Source: Cyanobacterium stanieri PCC 7202 (GTDB taxonomy: Bacteria; Cyanobacteriota; Cyanobacteriia; Cyanobacteriales; Cyanobacteriaceae). Taken from it: a stretch of 64,000 bases of DNA. This document shows, in pieces, positions 7,962 through 17,547 of the stretch. Under the pieces are notes generated by a model that saw only the letters and a program-made list of their open reading frames with translations, was not told where the DNA came from and searched no databases. A program made the position numbers and the translations under genes. Location of the stretch: positions 868,001 to 932,000 of the forward strand of contig CP003940.1 in assembly GCA_000317655.1 (NCBI GenBank), read 5' to 3'. Position 1 is the first letter of the stretch. Each line of letters begins with the position of its first letter.

Positions 7962-10193
7962 TCAACCCATCACCCGATTAATCTTCTTCAACAAAATCCT
8001 CGGTTGTAAAGGCTTTAACAAATACTCATCCACCCCAAAATTAGACAACTGCTCCCAATCCTGACCACTAATCTCATCCCGAATTACCATCAAATAAACA
8101 TTAGGAGCGCTCAAAGCCTTAATTTCCATCGCCAAAGCCAAAGAAACTGATTGATTTTGCTCCAAAATAATCGCCCGAGGATTAATTAACTCAATCTTAC
8201 TCACCGCATCAATAGCATCAAATAACCAAATCACCTGATAATTAGCTGCCGTCAACAACTCACACAAAAAAGTTCCAATCTCATCATCCTCACAAATTAC
8301 CACCACCGTTTTATTACCCTCCGAGTCCAAAACATTTGACCGCTGTTGCTGTCGTATCAAAGAACTAGAATCAGAATTAGGTAAATAAACCGTAAAACTA
8401 GAACCCTTATCAATCATCGACTCCACTTCGATGATACCCCCATGGAGTTCCACCAAATGCTTCGTAAGAGCTAAGCCCAACCCCGTCCCAGGGTTAGTAC
8501 GAGTACGATAATTTTCTAATTGTTGAAATTTAGTAAACAATAAAGGAAGTTGCTCCTGACCAATGCCAATCCCCGTATCCTCCACCTGAAACACCGCTTG
8601 ATTTCCCTCTCTCCACACCCTTAAAACCACTTCTCCCCCTGCCCCAGTAAACTTAATAGCGTTGTCAACTAAATTAAGCAATATCTGATACAGCCTTTCA
8701 CCATCAGCATAAAATAAATCTCCCTCATCATCAATTTGATAGTCCATTTGTACCATTACCCCTTTATTACGGGCAATTTCCAAACCATAAAGTAAAACCA
8801 TCTTACAAATATTATTAAGGGAAACCCCATCAATATTTAATAAATACTTACCCGACTCAATTTCTGTGAAATCAAGAATATTATTGATTAACTGTAATAA
8901 CTTACGCCCATTATCTTGAATTATTTTCAAATATCGGGTTTGTTTTTCTGGAGTCAAAACATTATCCGCCCCATCCTTTGACCAATGTAGCAAAGTACCC
9001 GATAAGCCAATGATACAAGTTAAAGGAGTTCTTAACTCATGGCTAATGCTACCCAAAAATTCACTCTTAGACTGTTGAGCCACTTCCGCCAAAATCAAAG
9101 CATCCTGCAATTGTTTGGCTTTTTTTTCCACCTGTTTTTCTAAGGCTTTTTTCTGATCCTGCAACTGTTGATAGTAGTCATATTGATATACCGCCACTGC
9201 CAAATATTCGCTGATATGTTTGAGAAACTTAATTTCATTGTCATGCCAAGTTCTTACCTTGTCACACTGATGAGCAATTAATAAAGCCCATATTTTGTGT
9301 TTAACCACAATGGGAATGGCAATTTTTGCCTTAACTTTTAACTCCCGCATCACGTCACTTAGACAACTATCTAAGTTACAGTTATCAATATCATTGACAA
9401 TCAAGATAAAATCCTCTGCATATTTATCCTGAGTATTAATGTTTTTGAAACAGTCACTCTCACTAAAATTTAGTAGAGATGTAATTTCCTCCGAGGCTTT
9501 AGTTTCATAGGTGACAGTATCAATAAATAGTTGTTCTCCATTGTTTTTCGATGGTACATTAATCTGATAGACCAAAAGACGATCTATTTTTAATAAACTT
9601 TGAACCTGTTCAATGGTACTTTGAATAATTGGTTTTAAATCAATATTATCCTGAATTTTTTGGGTTAAGGTATGTAAAATTTCCTCCTGTTGAATTCTAT
9701 TTTGCAGGATTGTTTCGATGGGTGAATCATCAATTAAGACATTTTTATGATATTTTTCTTCTAGGTCTAGGGGATTACTAAAAATTTCCAATACTTCTAC
9801 TATAAATGTTTCGGCAAGGTTATTATTTTCTTTTATTTTACTAAGATTATCTTGAATTTTTTTATTACATTGTAAACTTAAAACAGGCTTTATTTTTTCA
9901 TAAAATTTTTTAATTTCTTGATAACTAAAACTAATAGTAACTTGGGAATAAAAATCATTAATTTGTTTTTCTACTAGCAAAAGTGCCTGTAAATCAGGAT
10001 TAATAATTAGCTGAAAATTATGATAATAAAGATTTCTGATAGCTGATTGTTTCGTTTTATTAAAATTACTCTGACTAATAAAAATAAAATTATCTCCCTG
10101 CTTTTGAGCAGTTTTTTTCCACAGATGAGATAGTTTATTTAACATCTGATGAGAGATAATTTTTTTATTGAGAGAGAGATTATAGTTAGCCAT
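7962..10193 (-). CDS. Hybrid histidine kinase with bilin-type GAF domain and degenerate receiver
   Basis: A 743-residue cytoplasmic sensor kinase with no transmembrane helices. Order: unassigned N-terminus (1-165), GAF domain (about 170-335) of phytochrome/cyanobacteriochrome type, coiled coil (340-378), HisKA with SHELRTPL (His385), HATPase with N box DNAIKF (510), DTGIGI (539) and GTGLGL (569), and a receiver domain (628-743). The GAF domain has Cys277 at the canonical bilin attachment position, followed by Leu rather than His or Tyr, and another Cys in SDCF (248). The receiver keeps EDD (635-637) and Lys727, but Glu678 occupies the phospho-acceptor Asp position. Output is therefore probably through the kinase core only. 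Confidence 0.9.
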   Translation of the reverse strand: MANYNLSLNKKIISHQMLNKLSHLWKKTAQKQGDNFIFISQSNFNKTKQSAIRNLYYHNFQLIINPDLQALLLVEKQINDFYSQVTISFSYQEIKKFYEKIKPVLSLQCNKKIQDNLSKIKENNNLAETFIVEVLEIFSNPLDLEEKYHKNVLIDDSPIETILQNRIQQEEILHTLTQKIQDNIDLKPIIQSTIEQVQSLLKIDRLLVYQINVPSKNNGEQLFIDTVTYETKASEEITSLLNFSESDCFKNINTQDKYAEDFILIVNDIDNCNLDSCLSDVMRELKVKAKIAIPIVVKHKIWALLIAHQCDKVRTWHDNEIKFLKHISEYLAVAVYQYDYYQQLQDQKKALEKQVEKKAKQLQDALILAEVAQQSKSEFLGSISHELRTPLTCIIGLSGTLLHWSKDGADNVLTPEKQTRYLKIIQDNGRKLLQLINNILDFTEIESGKYLLNIDGVSLNNICKMVLLYGLEIARNKGVMVQMDYQIDDEGDLFYADGERLYQILLNLVDNAIKFTGAGGEVVLRVWREGNQAVFQVEDTGIGIGQEQLPLLFTKFQQLENYRTRTNPGTGLGLALTKHLVELHGGIIEVESMIDKGSSFTVYLPNSDSSSLIRQQQRSNVLDSEGNKTVVVICEDDEIGTFLCELLTAANYQVIWLFDAIDAVSKIELINPRAIILEQNQSVSLALAMEIKALSAPNVYLMVIRDEISGQDWEQLSNFGVDEYLLKPLQPRILLKKINRVMG

Positions 10194-10396
10194 TAGAAAT
10201 GTTTTGTTTAGATAGGTTGGCTAAAATTAATTCGGTTATATTACTATGATGAATCCTATTTAGCTATTTGGTGAAAACTGTAATATTTTCTAAAGATTAA
10301 ATTGAACAGTAGGGAAATCAAGAAAGCTGTATTGTCAATGAATGGTGGGGTATGAGGGAACAGTTAAGATTTTTTTTACTTTCTTGATGTATGTCT

Positions 10397-11800
10397 TTAG
10401 GAATGATGAGGTTGGGCTGGAATACTAACTTGGAAACGATAACCTAATTCAGATGTACCTTGTAATTTAATGTCTCCTTGTTGTAAGTCTGTGAGGTAGC
10501 AGCTAAATAGTAAGGTGGTAAGGTCATAACTGTATTTGCTAATGTCACTTAGATATGACTTTATTTCTTCTTCCGACACCTGATTAATATCCATGTCATA
10601 GTATTGTTGAATAGCTTGGATATAACTTTCTGTTTTTTCATAGGGAATGCCATCTCCTAGCCAAGGATGTTTGACAAGCATGGTAATTTTGATATGGGCT
10701 TGTTTTTGGGATATATGTACTTGGATATTGCCTCCTGGCCTGGCGGTTTCAATGATGGTAGTCAAGAGATAATAAATAGTTTGTTTGATTTTTTCCCTAT
10801 CCAAGTACCAGACTTTTTCTCCCGGTTCGACAGATAATCTTAGGGAACATTCTTTATTTTGGGCGGACATTTGTAGGGAGTTGATTATTTGTTCTCCTAA
10901 TATTTCGATGTCTACTATGGTTAAATCTAAGGTTTTTTTGTCTTCGATCGCCCCTAGACTAACAATTTCATCTAAAAGGGTAGTGATTTCTTGACCACTA
11001 TCATAGACAATATTCAGATATTCTAATTGTTTTGCATTAACTTTGCCATAGATGCCCTGTTTTAAAACGCTGGACATACCAATGACAGAGGTTAGGGGAA
11101 CAGAAATTTTTTCAATTAATTTGTTAATTAACTTGATACTCAGATTCTTGGAATAGTTAATATTTTTCTTGCCTACATCGGTGGCTAAAATTTCTACGTC
11201 AGAAATGGTACTGCTGAAATTATACTCCGTAGATTCTTGCTTTTGTTTTACTTGATTAGCTAGAAAATCTCTCTCATATTCTGCCATACACCAACGGGCA
11301 GTGAGGATCAGAAATTCTAGCTGATAATCAGAAAACTGACGGGATTGTAAATCAAAAACCTCCAAACAACCAACACATTCCCCATCTGCGGTGATTAAAG
11401 GCACCCCCAGATAGGATTTTACTTGGTGGTGTTGCACTAATACGTTATCGAAAAAAAAAGAATCCTGAGTAGTATTTTCGATTTGTAGGGGTTTTTTGCT
11501 GTCGATGATATGAGTCGCAAAGGAATCATCCCGAGATATTTTTCGATCTCGAATTAAATCACTATTCAAGCCAAAATTAGCAAAACCAAACCCTGATTTG
11601 AAATAATAATTTTCCCCATCCAAAATACCAAGAATACAGATGGGGGATTGTAGTATATGGGCAGAGATTTGTGTGGCTTCATCAAAAACAGGGATGACCT
11701 TATTTTCATGTAGCCCAAGCCGTGCGATCGCCTTTTGATGACGATTTTTTCTGATCTCTGATGATTCGTTATGCCAATGACAGAATAGGGGTGTCAGCAT
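10397..11800 (-). CDS. GAF-domain histidine-kinase-like protein lacking the phospho-His
   Basis: A 467-residue soluble protein: GAF domain (about 35-180), linker, a DHp-like helical pair (about 222-285) and a degraded ATPase-like domain to the end. In the H-box position the expected HELRTPL reads EKISVPL, so Glu230 replaces the phospho-accepting His. No N box or glycine-rich ATP lid is evident. It probably acts as a signalling scaffold or allosteric partner, not an active kinase (inference). It is oriented like the hybrid kinase to its left and the CCB and rpaB genes to its right, with about 200-bp and 60-bp gaps. Confidence 0.8.
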   Translation of the reverse strand: MLTPLFCHWHNESSEIRKNRHQKAIARLGLHENKVIPVFDEATQISAHILQSPICILGILDGENYYFKSGFGFANFGLNSDLIRDRKISRDDSFATHIIDSKKPLQIENTTQDSFFFDNVLVQHHQVKSYLGVPLITADGECVGCLEVFDLQSRQFSDYQLEFLILTARWCMAEYERDFLANQVKQKQESTEYNFSSTISDVEILATDVGKKNINYSKNLSIKLINKLIEKISVPLTSVIGMSSVLKQGIYGKVNAKQLEYLNIVYDSGQEITTLLDEIVSLGAIEDKKTLDLTIVDIEILGEQIINSLQMSAQNKECSLRLSVEPGEKVWYLDREKIKQTIYYLLTTIIETARPGGNIQVHISQKQAHIKITMLVKHPWLGDGIPYEKTESYIQAIQQYYDMDINQVSEEEIKSYLSDISKYSYDLTTLLFSCYLTDLQQGDIKLQGTSELGYRFQVSIPAQPHHS

Positions 11801-11862
11801 CCGAGTAGGAAATTAATTGTAATTGTATTCTAAAATGTTATATATTTTCTTGTCAATAAGTA

Positions 11863-12522
11863 TTAAAAAGATATTAAATCTTTAAGACTCAGAGCTATTT
11901 TTGCACTAATACCCTGAATCCAGTTTTCGTCCTGTTTTGTATAACTACGGGGAATATTACTCGCCACCATCATCACCCCCCCATCATTTAAAGGTAAACA
12001 AATTAAACCCTGTATATTTTCGGGAAAATAATCAAACTCCACCTTACCTGGGTAATGTTTCAAATCCACAAGATAAACAGGCTTTTGAGTTTTCATGACT
12101 CTTTCCACAATTTGCCCTACTTTAATATCTTTTTTTTCTCCTAAAATCCCCCTTCTTAACAGAGTTTTTTGTTGATAATAAACAACAATGGATTTAGTAA
12201 CTGTATTACTCAAAATTAAATGACTAGCCCAAGCCAATTCGGTTTTTAAATTATCGGGTAATTCGTCTAACAATTCAAAACCTTCCTGTCCTTGTAAACT
12301 AACACTTTGAGGAGGTTCTGGTTGGATTTGTCGTGCCAAAATACTGGTAAGGAGCAACATGGCACATAAAATGATTCCTAGGGCATCGGAACGAGCCTGA
12401 GAGTCTAGCAAAGTAGGGGTAACTAGGCGATTGATCATCAATAAAGTTCCCCCCAAAATTCCAGCTATGAGGGGTAAATTTTTTAAGAGTTTATTTTCTG
12501 ATGACTTTTTTTTTTCTACCAT
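11863..12522 (-). CDS. Cofactor assembly of complex C subunit B (CCB2/CCB4-like)
   Basis: A 219-residue membrane-anchored protein with two hydrophobic segments near the N-terminus (NLPLIAGILGGTLLMINRL and ALGIILCAMLLLTSILA), then a soluble GAF-like alpha/beta domain ending in WIQGISAKIALSLKDL. This matches the CCB2/CCB4 family, which attaches the atypical c-type haem (haem ci) to cytochrome b6 in the thylakoid membrane. It lies between rpaB and the His-less kinase on the same strand. The choice between CCB2- and CCB4-type is not made from sequence alone. Confidence 0.75.
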   Translation of the reverse strand: MVEKKKSSENKLLKNLPLIAGILGGTLLMINRLVTPTLLDSQARSDALGIILCAMLLLTSILARQIQPEPPQSVSLQGQEGFELLDELPDNLKTELAWASHLILSNTVTKSIVVYYQQKTLLRRGILGEKKDIKVGQIVERVMKTQKPVYLVDLKHYPGKVEFDYFPENIQGLICLPLNDGGVMMVASNIPRSYTKQDENWIQGISAKIALSLKDLISF

Positions 12523-12722
12523 ATTGATGATACAAATATGTTTATAACTTGCTATTTTTTTCGATTAATTAATTTTATTTTTGATAACTGACAATTATAT
12601 GTTACTACTCAAAAAGATAATAAATATTTACCTGATTTTTTTGATCATGGTTAATATTTTTTTTAATTTAAGTACCATACATGGAATATCATTAGGTATT
12701 ATCAATTATCAACTATCAACTA

Positions 12723-13469
12723 TTAATTACTCGCAGATGCTCTTTTTTCTCCCGGTTCTAAAATACGTTGAAATAAATATCCCGTACCCCTAGCAGTCAA
12801 AATTAATTCAGGATTGCTGGGATCTTCTTCTAGTTTGGCACGAAGACGGGAAACGTGAACATCAACCACCCTAGTATCCACATGACGCTCAGGAGTATAA
12901 CCCCATACTTCTTGTAAAATTTCCGAACGAGAAAAGGCTTCCCCAGATTTACTCACCAAGAGCTCTAAAAGGCTGAACTCCATGCCTGTAAGGCGAATCC
13001 GTTGATCTCCTTTATAGACTTGTCTTTTGTTGGTATCGATACGAATAGCATTGACAGAAATGACTCCTGAACTTGGGATACCAGCCACTCCATCCTTGTC
13101 AACCCTTCTCAATACAGAGCGAATTCTTGCCTCTAATTCCTTGGGAGAAAAAGGTTTGACCACATAGTCATCAGCACCCAATTCTAAACCTGTGATTCTA
13201 TCTGCCACATCTCCTAAAGCAGTTAACATGATGATGGGGATGTCTGATTCTTTGCGTAACTCTTGACAGACTCCATAACCGTCTAATTTGGGCATCATAA
13301 CGTCTAATACCACCAAGTCAGGTTGGGTTTCGTGAAAAGTGGCGATCGCATCTTCACCGTCAGCAGCAGTCACCACATCATAACCAATCATTGATAGACG
13401 AGTTTCGAGAATACGTCTAATACTAGCTTCATCATCAACAACTAAAATTCTTTCTTTCTGTGTATCCAA
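12723..13469 (-). CDS. rpaB: Response regulator RpaB (OmpR/PhoB family, Ycf27)
   Basis: A 248-residue DNA-binding response regulator. The receiver (about 7-122) has the acidic pair in VVDDE, phospho-acceptor Asp in VVLDVMMP, Thr in IIMLTA and Lys in VVKPF. The C-terminal winged helix (about 140-240) includes EILQEVWGY and HVDTRVVDVHVSRLRAKLE. The sequence has the strong conservation of RpaB, the essential regulator that binds HLR1 sites and controls high-light and photosystem genes with the kinase NblS. It is divergent from crtR across 418 bp, where an HLR1-like site can be seen. Confidence 0.95.
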   Translation of the reverse strand: MDTQKERILVVDDEASIRRILETRLSMIGYDVVTAADGEDAIATFHETQPDLVVLDVMMPKLDGYGVCQELRKESDIPIIMLTALGDVADRITGLELGADDYVVKPFSPKELEARIRSVLRRVDKDGVAGIPSSGVISVNAIRIDTNKRQVYKGDQRIRLTGMEFSLLELLVSKSGEAFSRSEILQEVWGYTPERHVDTRVVDVHVSRLRAKLEEDPSNPELILTARGTGYLFQRILEPGEKRASASN

Positions 13470-13887
13470 TTTACTAAACTCCTCGATCCCTAAATAGTTT
13501 ACTGTTTATAAATACTTGTTTATCTATAAGATTTTACAGAAATAACTTTTAATAAATTTCAAGGGATAAATCCTTAAAATTAATTACTTCTGTCTCTGAA
13601 TTATATACCCAGACAGGTTTATAAAATAGTCATAATATTAATTTACCAAAATTTTAGCCCTTCTACCTAATTAATTCCTTTGTAGAGTCATCCATTGAGT
13701 AGTAAATAAAAATTAATTGTCAATTATCCATTCTCAATTATCAATTACAGTCATCGTGGCACTTTTTCATCTAAACCTAATGATCATAAATATCTGAGAC
13801 TGATTTACAAAACTTTACCGAAGATACAAAAATATTGTAAACTACCACAAGAAAATAAATTACTAAAGGAAGGAGAAAACAATAGCA
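13470..13887. other. Intergenic region shared by rpaB and crtR
   Basis: This is an AT-rich 418-bp divergent promoter region. It holds short inverted ATTGACAATT-like repeats (13715-13750), an HLR1-like site (13804-13821) and a strong ribosome-binding site for crtR, AAGGAAGGAG at about 13866-13875. No small coding region was seen. Confidence 0.5.
13804..13821 (+). promoter_or_regulatory. HLR1-like RpaB site upstream of crtR
   Basis: TTTACAAA, a 2-nt spacer, then TTTACCGA. The first half fits the HLR1 half-site (G/T)TTACA(T/A)(T/A) exactly; the second fits at five to six positions. It lies about 67 bp before the crtR start. Binding is an inference; the adjacent rpaB gene makes it plausible. Confidence 0.4.
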
Positions 13888-14772
13888 ATGCAGTCGTCCG
13901 CATCTGTATTGAGAACAACAATACCAAAAGAATATTTAAAAGCACCTGATGGCTTTAATCCTAATGTCATCATGTTCATCAGTGCAATATTATTAATTAC
14001 TCTCTCCACTTGTGGTTATTTTTTATGGGGATTGCCGGGCTGGGTTTGTTTTTGTGCCAACGTTTTAGCCTTGCATCTTTCAGGCACAGTAATCCATGAT
14101 GCCTCCCACAATAGTGGACACCGCAATCGTATTATAAATGCAATTTTGGGTCATGGCAGCGCTTTGATGTTGGGCTTTGCTTTTCCTGTGTTTACAAGGG
14201 TACATTTACAACACCATGCTAATGTGAATGATCCTGAGAATGATCCTGATCATTTTGTTTCCACAGGGGGGCCTTTGTGGATGATTGCCGCTAGGTTTTT
14301 CTACCATGAGATATTTTTCTTTAAACGCAGATTATGGCGTAAATATGAGCTTCTGGAGTGGTTCTTGAGTCGTTTATTTTTATTTACTATTGTTTTCCTC
14401 GGAATTCACTATGGTTTTATTGGCTATGTAATGAATTACTGGTTTGTACCGGCTTTAGTGGTGGGTATTGCATTAGGACTATTTTTTGATTATTTACCCC
14501 ATCGTCCTTTTAAGGAAACTAACAGATGGAAAAATGCTAGGGTATATCCTGGCAAGATATTAAATATTTTAATTTTGGGGCAGAATTATCATTTAATTCA
14601 TCATCTTTGGCCTTCTATTCCTTGGTATAAATATCAGTCTGCCTATTATGCGGCGAAACCTATTTTAGATGCAAAAGGCTGTGATCAATCTTTGGATTTG
14701 ATGAATGGTAAAAATTTTGGTAGTTTTCTTTATGACCTTTTCCTTGGTATTCGTTTTCACGGGAAACACTAG
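13888..14772 (+). CDS. crtR: Beta-carotene hydroxylase CrtR
   Basis: A 294-residue membrane di-iron hydroxylase that adds hydroxyl groups to beta-ionone rings, making zeaxanthin and related xanthophylls in the photosynthetic membranes. The three histidine boxes of the fatty-acid-desaturase-like fold are present: HDASHNSGH (about 71-79), HLQHH (about 109-113) and HLIHH (about 233-237). Four hydrophobic segments surround them. It is a single gene with a strong ribosome-binding site, and a candidate high-light element lies upstream. Confidence 0.95.
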   Translation: MQSSASVLRTTIPKEYLKAPDGFNPNVIMFISAILLITLSTCGYFLWGLPGWVCFCANVLALHLSGTVIHDASHNSGHRNRIINAILGHGSALMLGFAFPVFTRVHLQHHANVNDPENDPDHFVSTGGPLWMIAARFFYHEIFFFKRRLWRKYELLEWFLSRLFLFTIVFLGIHYGFIGYVMNYWFVPALVVGIALGLFFDYLPHRPFKETNRWKNARVYPGKILNILILGQNYHLIHHLWPSIPWYKYQSAYYAAKPILDAKGCDQSLDLMNGKNFGSFLYDLFLGIRFHGKH

Positions 14773-14820
14773 GTAATTGATAATTAGGGTTTGGAGCAAA
14801 AAGTGCTTTGGTTTAGGTTG

Positions 14821-14976
14821 GGAATGGGCAATGGGCAATGGGCAATAGTTTTTTTTAATCTTCGGTGTCGAATTCGTAATTAGGTCAGGGATATTTTAAT
14901 ATGGTGGGCATTGCCCACCCTACTATTACCATTCCCTATTGCCGTCTTAACCAGAGAATGTTATCCCGAACTTAAG
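14821..14976. repeat. Dispersed repeat with heptamers and MITE-like end
   Basis: Begins with GGGCAAT heptamers (14823-14847), contains a GGTGGGCATTGCCCACC hairpin, and ends with TTATCCCGAACTTAAG (14961-14976). The last 32 bp match the reverse complement of one end of the element at 60251-60408. It fills most of the 212-bp gap between convergent crtR and the copper ATPase gene. Confidence 0.6.
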
Positions 14977-14984
14977 TAAGTTAT

Positions 14985-17237
14985 TTAACTAAAACCTTTA
15001 GTTTTACGCAATCTGAGGGCGTTTGTCACCACAGAAACTGAACTAAATGCCATGGCGGCACCTGCGATGATGGGGTTTAAAAGTAGTCCGAAGAAGGGAT
15101 AAAATACCCCTGCGGCGACGGGAATCCCGATTACGTTATAGATGTAAGCAAAAAAGAGGTTTTGCTTGATGTTGGTCATGGTAGCTCGACTAAGGGCGAT
15201 CGCATTTACAATGGTTTTTAGATCTCCTGAGATTAAAGTTATATCACTAGAGGCGATCGCCACATCTGTTCCCGTACCAATGGCAAAGCCTACATCCGCC
15301 TGAGCTAGGGCAGGAGCATCATTGATGCCATCCCCCACCATCGCCACCAGATGCCCTGTTTTCTCCTGTATTTCCCGAATTTTGTCAGTTTTATCCTCGG
15401 GACGCACTTGGGCAAAGAAACGACGAATACCCACCTCTGAGGCGATCTTTTCTGCGGTGCGTTGATTATCCCCCGTTAACATAATCACCTCTAAACCCTG
15501 CCTTTGTAGTTGTTGCACCGCCTCCCGAGAACTTTCTTTGAGGGCATCAGAGAGCGCCATTAATCCCTCAATTTCTTGATCCATAGCTATCCAAGCATTG
15601 GTTTTCGTAAATATCTCCTCGGGGATGATATTTTCTAACTTAACCGTATCAATACCCAACTCCTCAAACCATTTTTGTGTACCCACTTGCACAAAATAAC
15701 CATCAATAAAACCTTGCACTCCACACCCTGACACCGCTTCAAAATCAGTCACCCCATCATCAAGACTAATTTCTTGTTTTTTAGCATATGCGACGATGGC
15801 TTCTGCCAAAGGATGTTCCGAATTTTTCTCGAGGGTTGCCACCAAACGCAATATATTTTGTTCAAAAGCACTACCCTTGAGGGTGATAAAATCTGTAACT
15901 ACGGGCTTTCCTTCCGTTAAAGTACCTGTTTTATCAAGGACAATGGTTTTGATACGGTGGGCTAACTCCAAACTACCTGCATCCTTAATCAAAATACCCT
16001 GTTTTGCCCCCAATCCCGTGCCTACCATGATAGATGTGGGAGTGGCTAAACCAAGGGCGCAGGGACAAGCGATAATTAATACAGTAACCGAGGCGATGAG
16101 GGCAAAGGTGAAGTTACCCCCTATCAACCACCATCCCAAAAGGGTTATAATCGCAATGACAATCACCACTGGCACAAACCATGACGTAATTTGATCAGCT
16201 AATTTTTGGATGGGTGCTTTACTGCCTTGGGCTTGTTTTACCAGTTCGACAATTTGAGCTAAAACGGTATCTTTGCCCACCCTCGTGGCTTGGAATTGAA
16301 AACTACCTGTTTTGTTGATGGTGGCACCGATGACTTCTTGCCCTAGGTTACGGCGCACGGGTTCAGATTCCCCTGTTACCATGCTTTCATCGATGGAGGA
16401 TTCTCCTTGAGTGATGATGCCATCTACGGGTATCTTTTCTCCCGGACGTACTAAAATAATATCGTTTAGTTGTACGTCCTCGATGGGAATGTCTTGCTCT
16501 TTTCCGTCTTTGATTACCCGAGCGGTTTTTGCCCCTAGTTGTAATAGTTGGGTAATGGCTTCGGATGTCTGTCTTTTGGCTCGATGTTCGAGTAGTCTAC
16601 CGAGTAATAATAGGGTAATGATGACGGCGGCGGTTTCGTAGTAAACCATGGCATGGATACCTTCTCTTTCAATTATTTCTGGAAAGAAGGTAACAAAGAG
16701 GGAATAAAAGTAGGCGGCCCCTGTACCAAGGGAAACAAGGGTGTCCATGGTAGCGCTACCATGGCGAATAGAGGCGATCGCACCTTGCCAAAAGGATTGT
16801 CCACACAGGAATAACACAGGAGTGGCTAAAACTAGCTGTAATAAGGGGCTTTGGAACCACATGGGGATAAATGGTATCTCTAACCCTGTCATCATGGGTA
16901 AGGATGAAATCATCAAAATAACGCTGAGAATTATCCCGATAATTAACCTATTTAATAATATCTTTTCGTGACGTTGATGGGCGATCGCCTCTTGTTCGGG
17001 ATTTATGCCTTCGGGGGGCAAAACAAAGGCTTGATAACCTGCATCTTGCACGGCTTTGATGATATTTTTCACGGTGGTTTGTTGAGAGTTATATTTCACC
17101 GTCGCTTCCGCAATGGCAAAATTTACCATACATTCCTCTACCCCCAGCACCTTATTAATAGAACTTTCAATTTTACTGGCACAGGCGGCGCACCCCATGC
17201 CCTCTAATTTTAGAGTTTCTTTTTCCTGTGTAACCAT
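14985..17237 (-). CDS. pacS: Copper-transporting P1B-type ATPase (PacS-like)
   Basis: A 750-residue copper pump. The N-terminal metal-binding domain has [12 protein letters not shown] (residues 14-25). Eight membrane segments follow, with [10 protein letters not shown] in the sixth giving the Cu(I) path. The cytoplasmic domains have [15 protein letters not shown] with the phosphorylated Asp, HP in SEHPLAEAI, and [18 protein letters not shown]. In cyanobacteria, PacS loads copper into the thylakoid lumen for plastocyanin, while CtaA imports it. The GMGCAACA form and the N-terminus look more like PacS, but this is not proof. The gene is alone. Confidence 0.9.
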   Translation of the reverse strand: MVTQEKETLKLEGMGCAACASKIESSINKVLGVEECMVNFAIAEATVKYNSQQTTVKNIIKAVQDAGYQAFVLPPEGINPEQEAIAHQRHEKILLNRLIIGIILSVILMISSLPMMTGLEIPFIPMWFQSPLLQLVLATPVLFLCGQSFWQGAIASIRHGSATMDTLVSLGTGAAYFYSLFVTFFPEIIEREGIHAMVYYETAAVIITLLLLGRLLEHRAKRQTSEAITQLLQLGAKTARVIKDGKEQDIPIEDVQLNDIILVRPGEKIPVDGIITQGESSIDESMVTGESEPVRRNLGQEVIGATINKTGSFQFQATRVGKDTVLAQIVELVKQAQGSKAPIQKLADQITSWFVPVVIVIAIITLLGWWLIGGNFTFALIASVTVLIIACPCALGLATPTSIMVGTGLGAKQGILIKDAGSLELAHRIKTIVLDKTGTLTEGKPVVTDFITLKGSAFEQNILRLVATLEKNSEHPLAEAIVAYAKKQEISLDDGVTDFEAVSGCGVQGFIDGYFVQVGTQKWFEELGIDTVKLENIIPEEIFTKTNAWIAMDQEIEGLMALSDALKESSREAVQQLQRQGLEVIMLTGDNQRTAEKIASEVGIRRFFAQVRPEDKTDKIREIQEKTGHLVAMVGDGINDAPALAQADVGFAIGTGTDVAIASSDITLISGDLKTIVNAIALSRATMTNIKQNLFFAYIYNVIGIPVAAGVFYPFFGLLLNPIIAGAAMAFSSVSVVTNALRLRKTKGFS

Positions 17238-17547
17238 TGTTTATGCTCATCTTTGCTTACTAATCTCAGCATAAACTCTCTAGTGGGCTGTAGGGTTTAG
17301 TGTTTTTTACAAAACTTAATTTTTATCAGGGTGGGGAACAGGAAATGCTGAGAAGAATTTATATTTAGGACAGAAAACGATGTATCGCTGATTGACCAGA
17401 ATTAACCTCATTAATTATCCCTTGTCAATTCTCAATTGTTCTTGCTTTTATTTTTGTTGCTAAGATCAAAGGGATAAACCCGAAATATATACTCATATAA
17501 TTTACGAGTAACAATATTTGGTCAAAAAAATCCCATAGGAGGAAAAA
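17238..17547. other. Divergent intergenic region upstream of tal
   Basis: This stretch of 310 bp lies between the copper ATPase and transaldolase starts. It contains an ATTGTC/GACAAT-type short inverted repeat near 17420 and a strong AGGAGG ribosome-binding site at 17537-17543 for tal. No open frame or clear copper-regulator operator was recognised. Confidence 0.4.
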
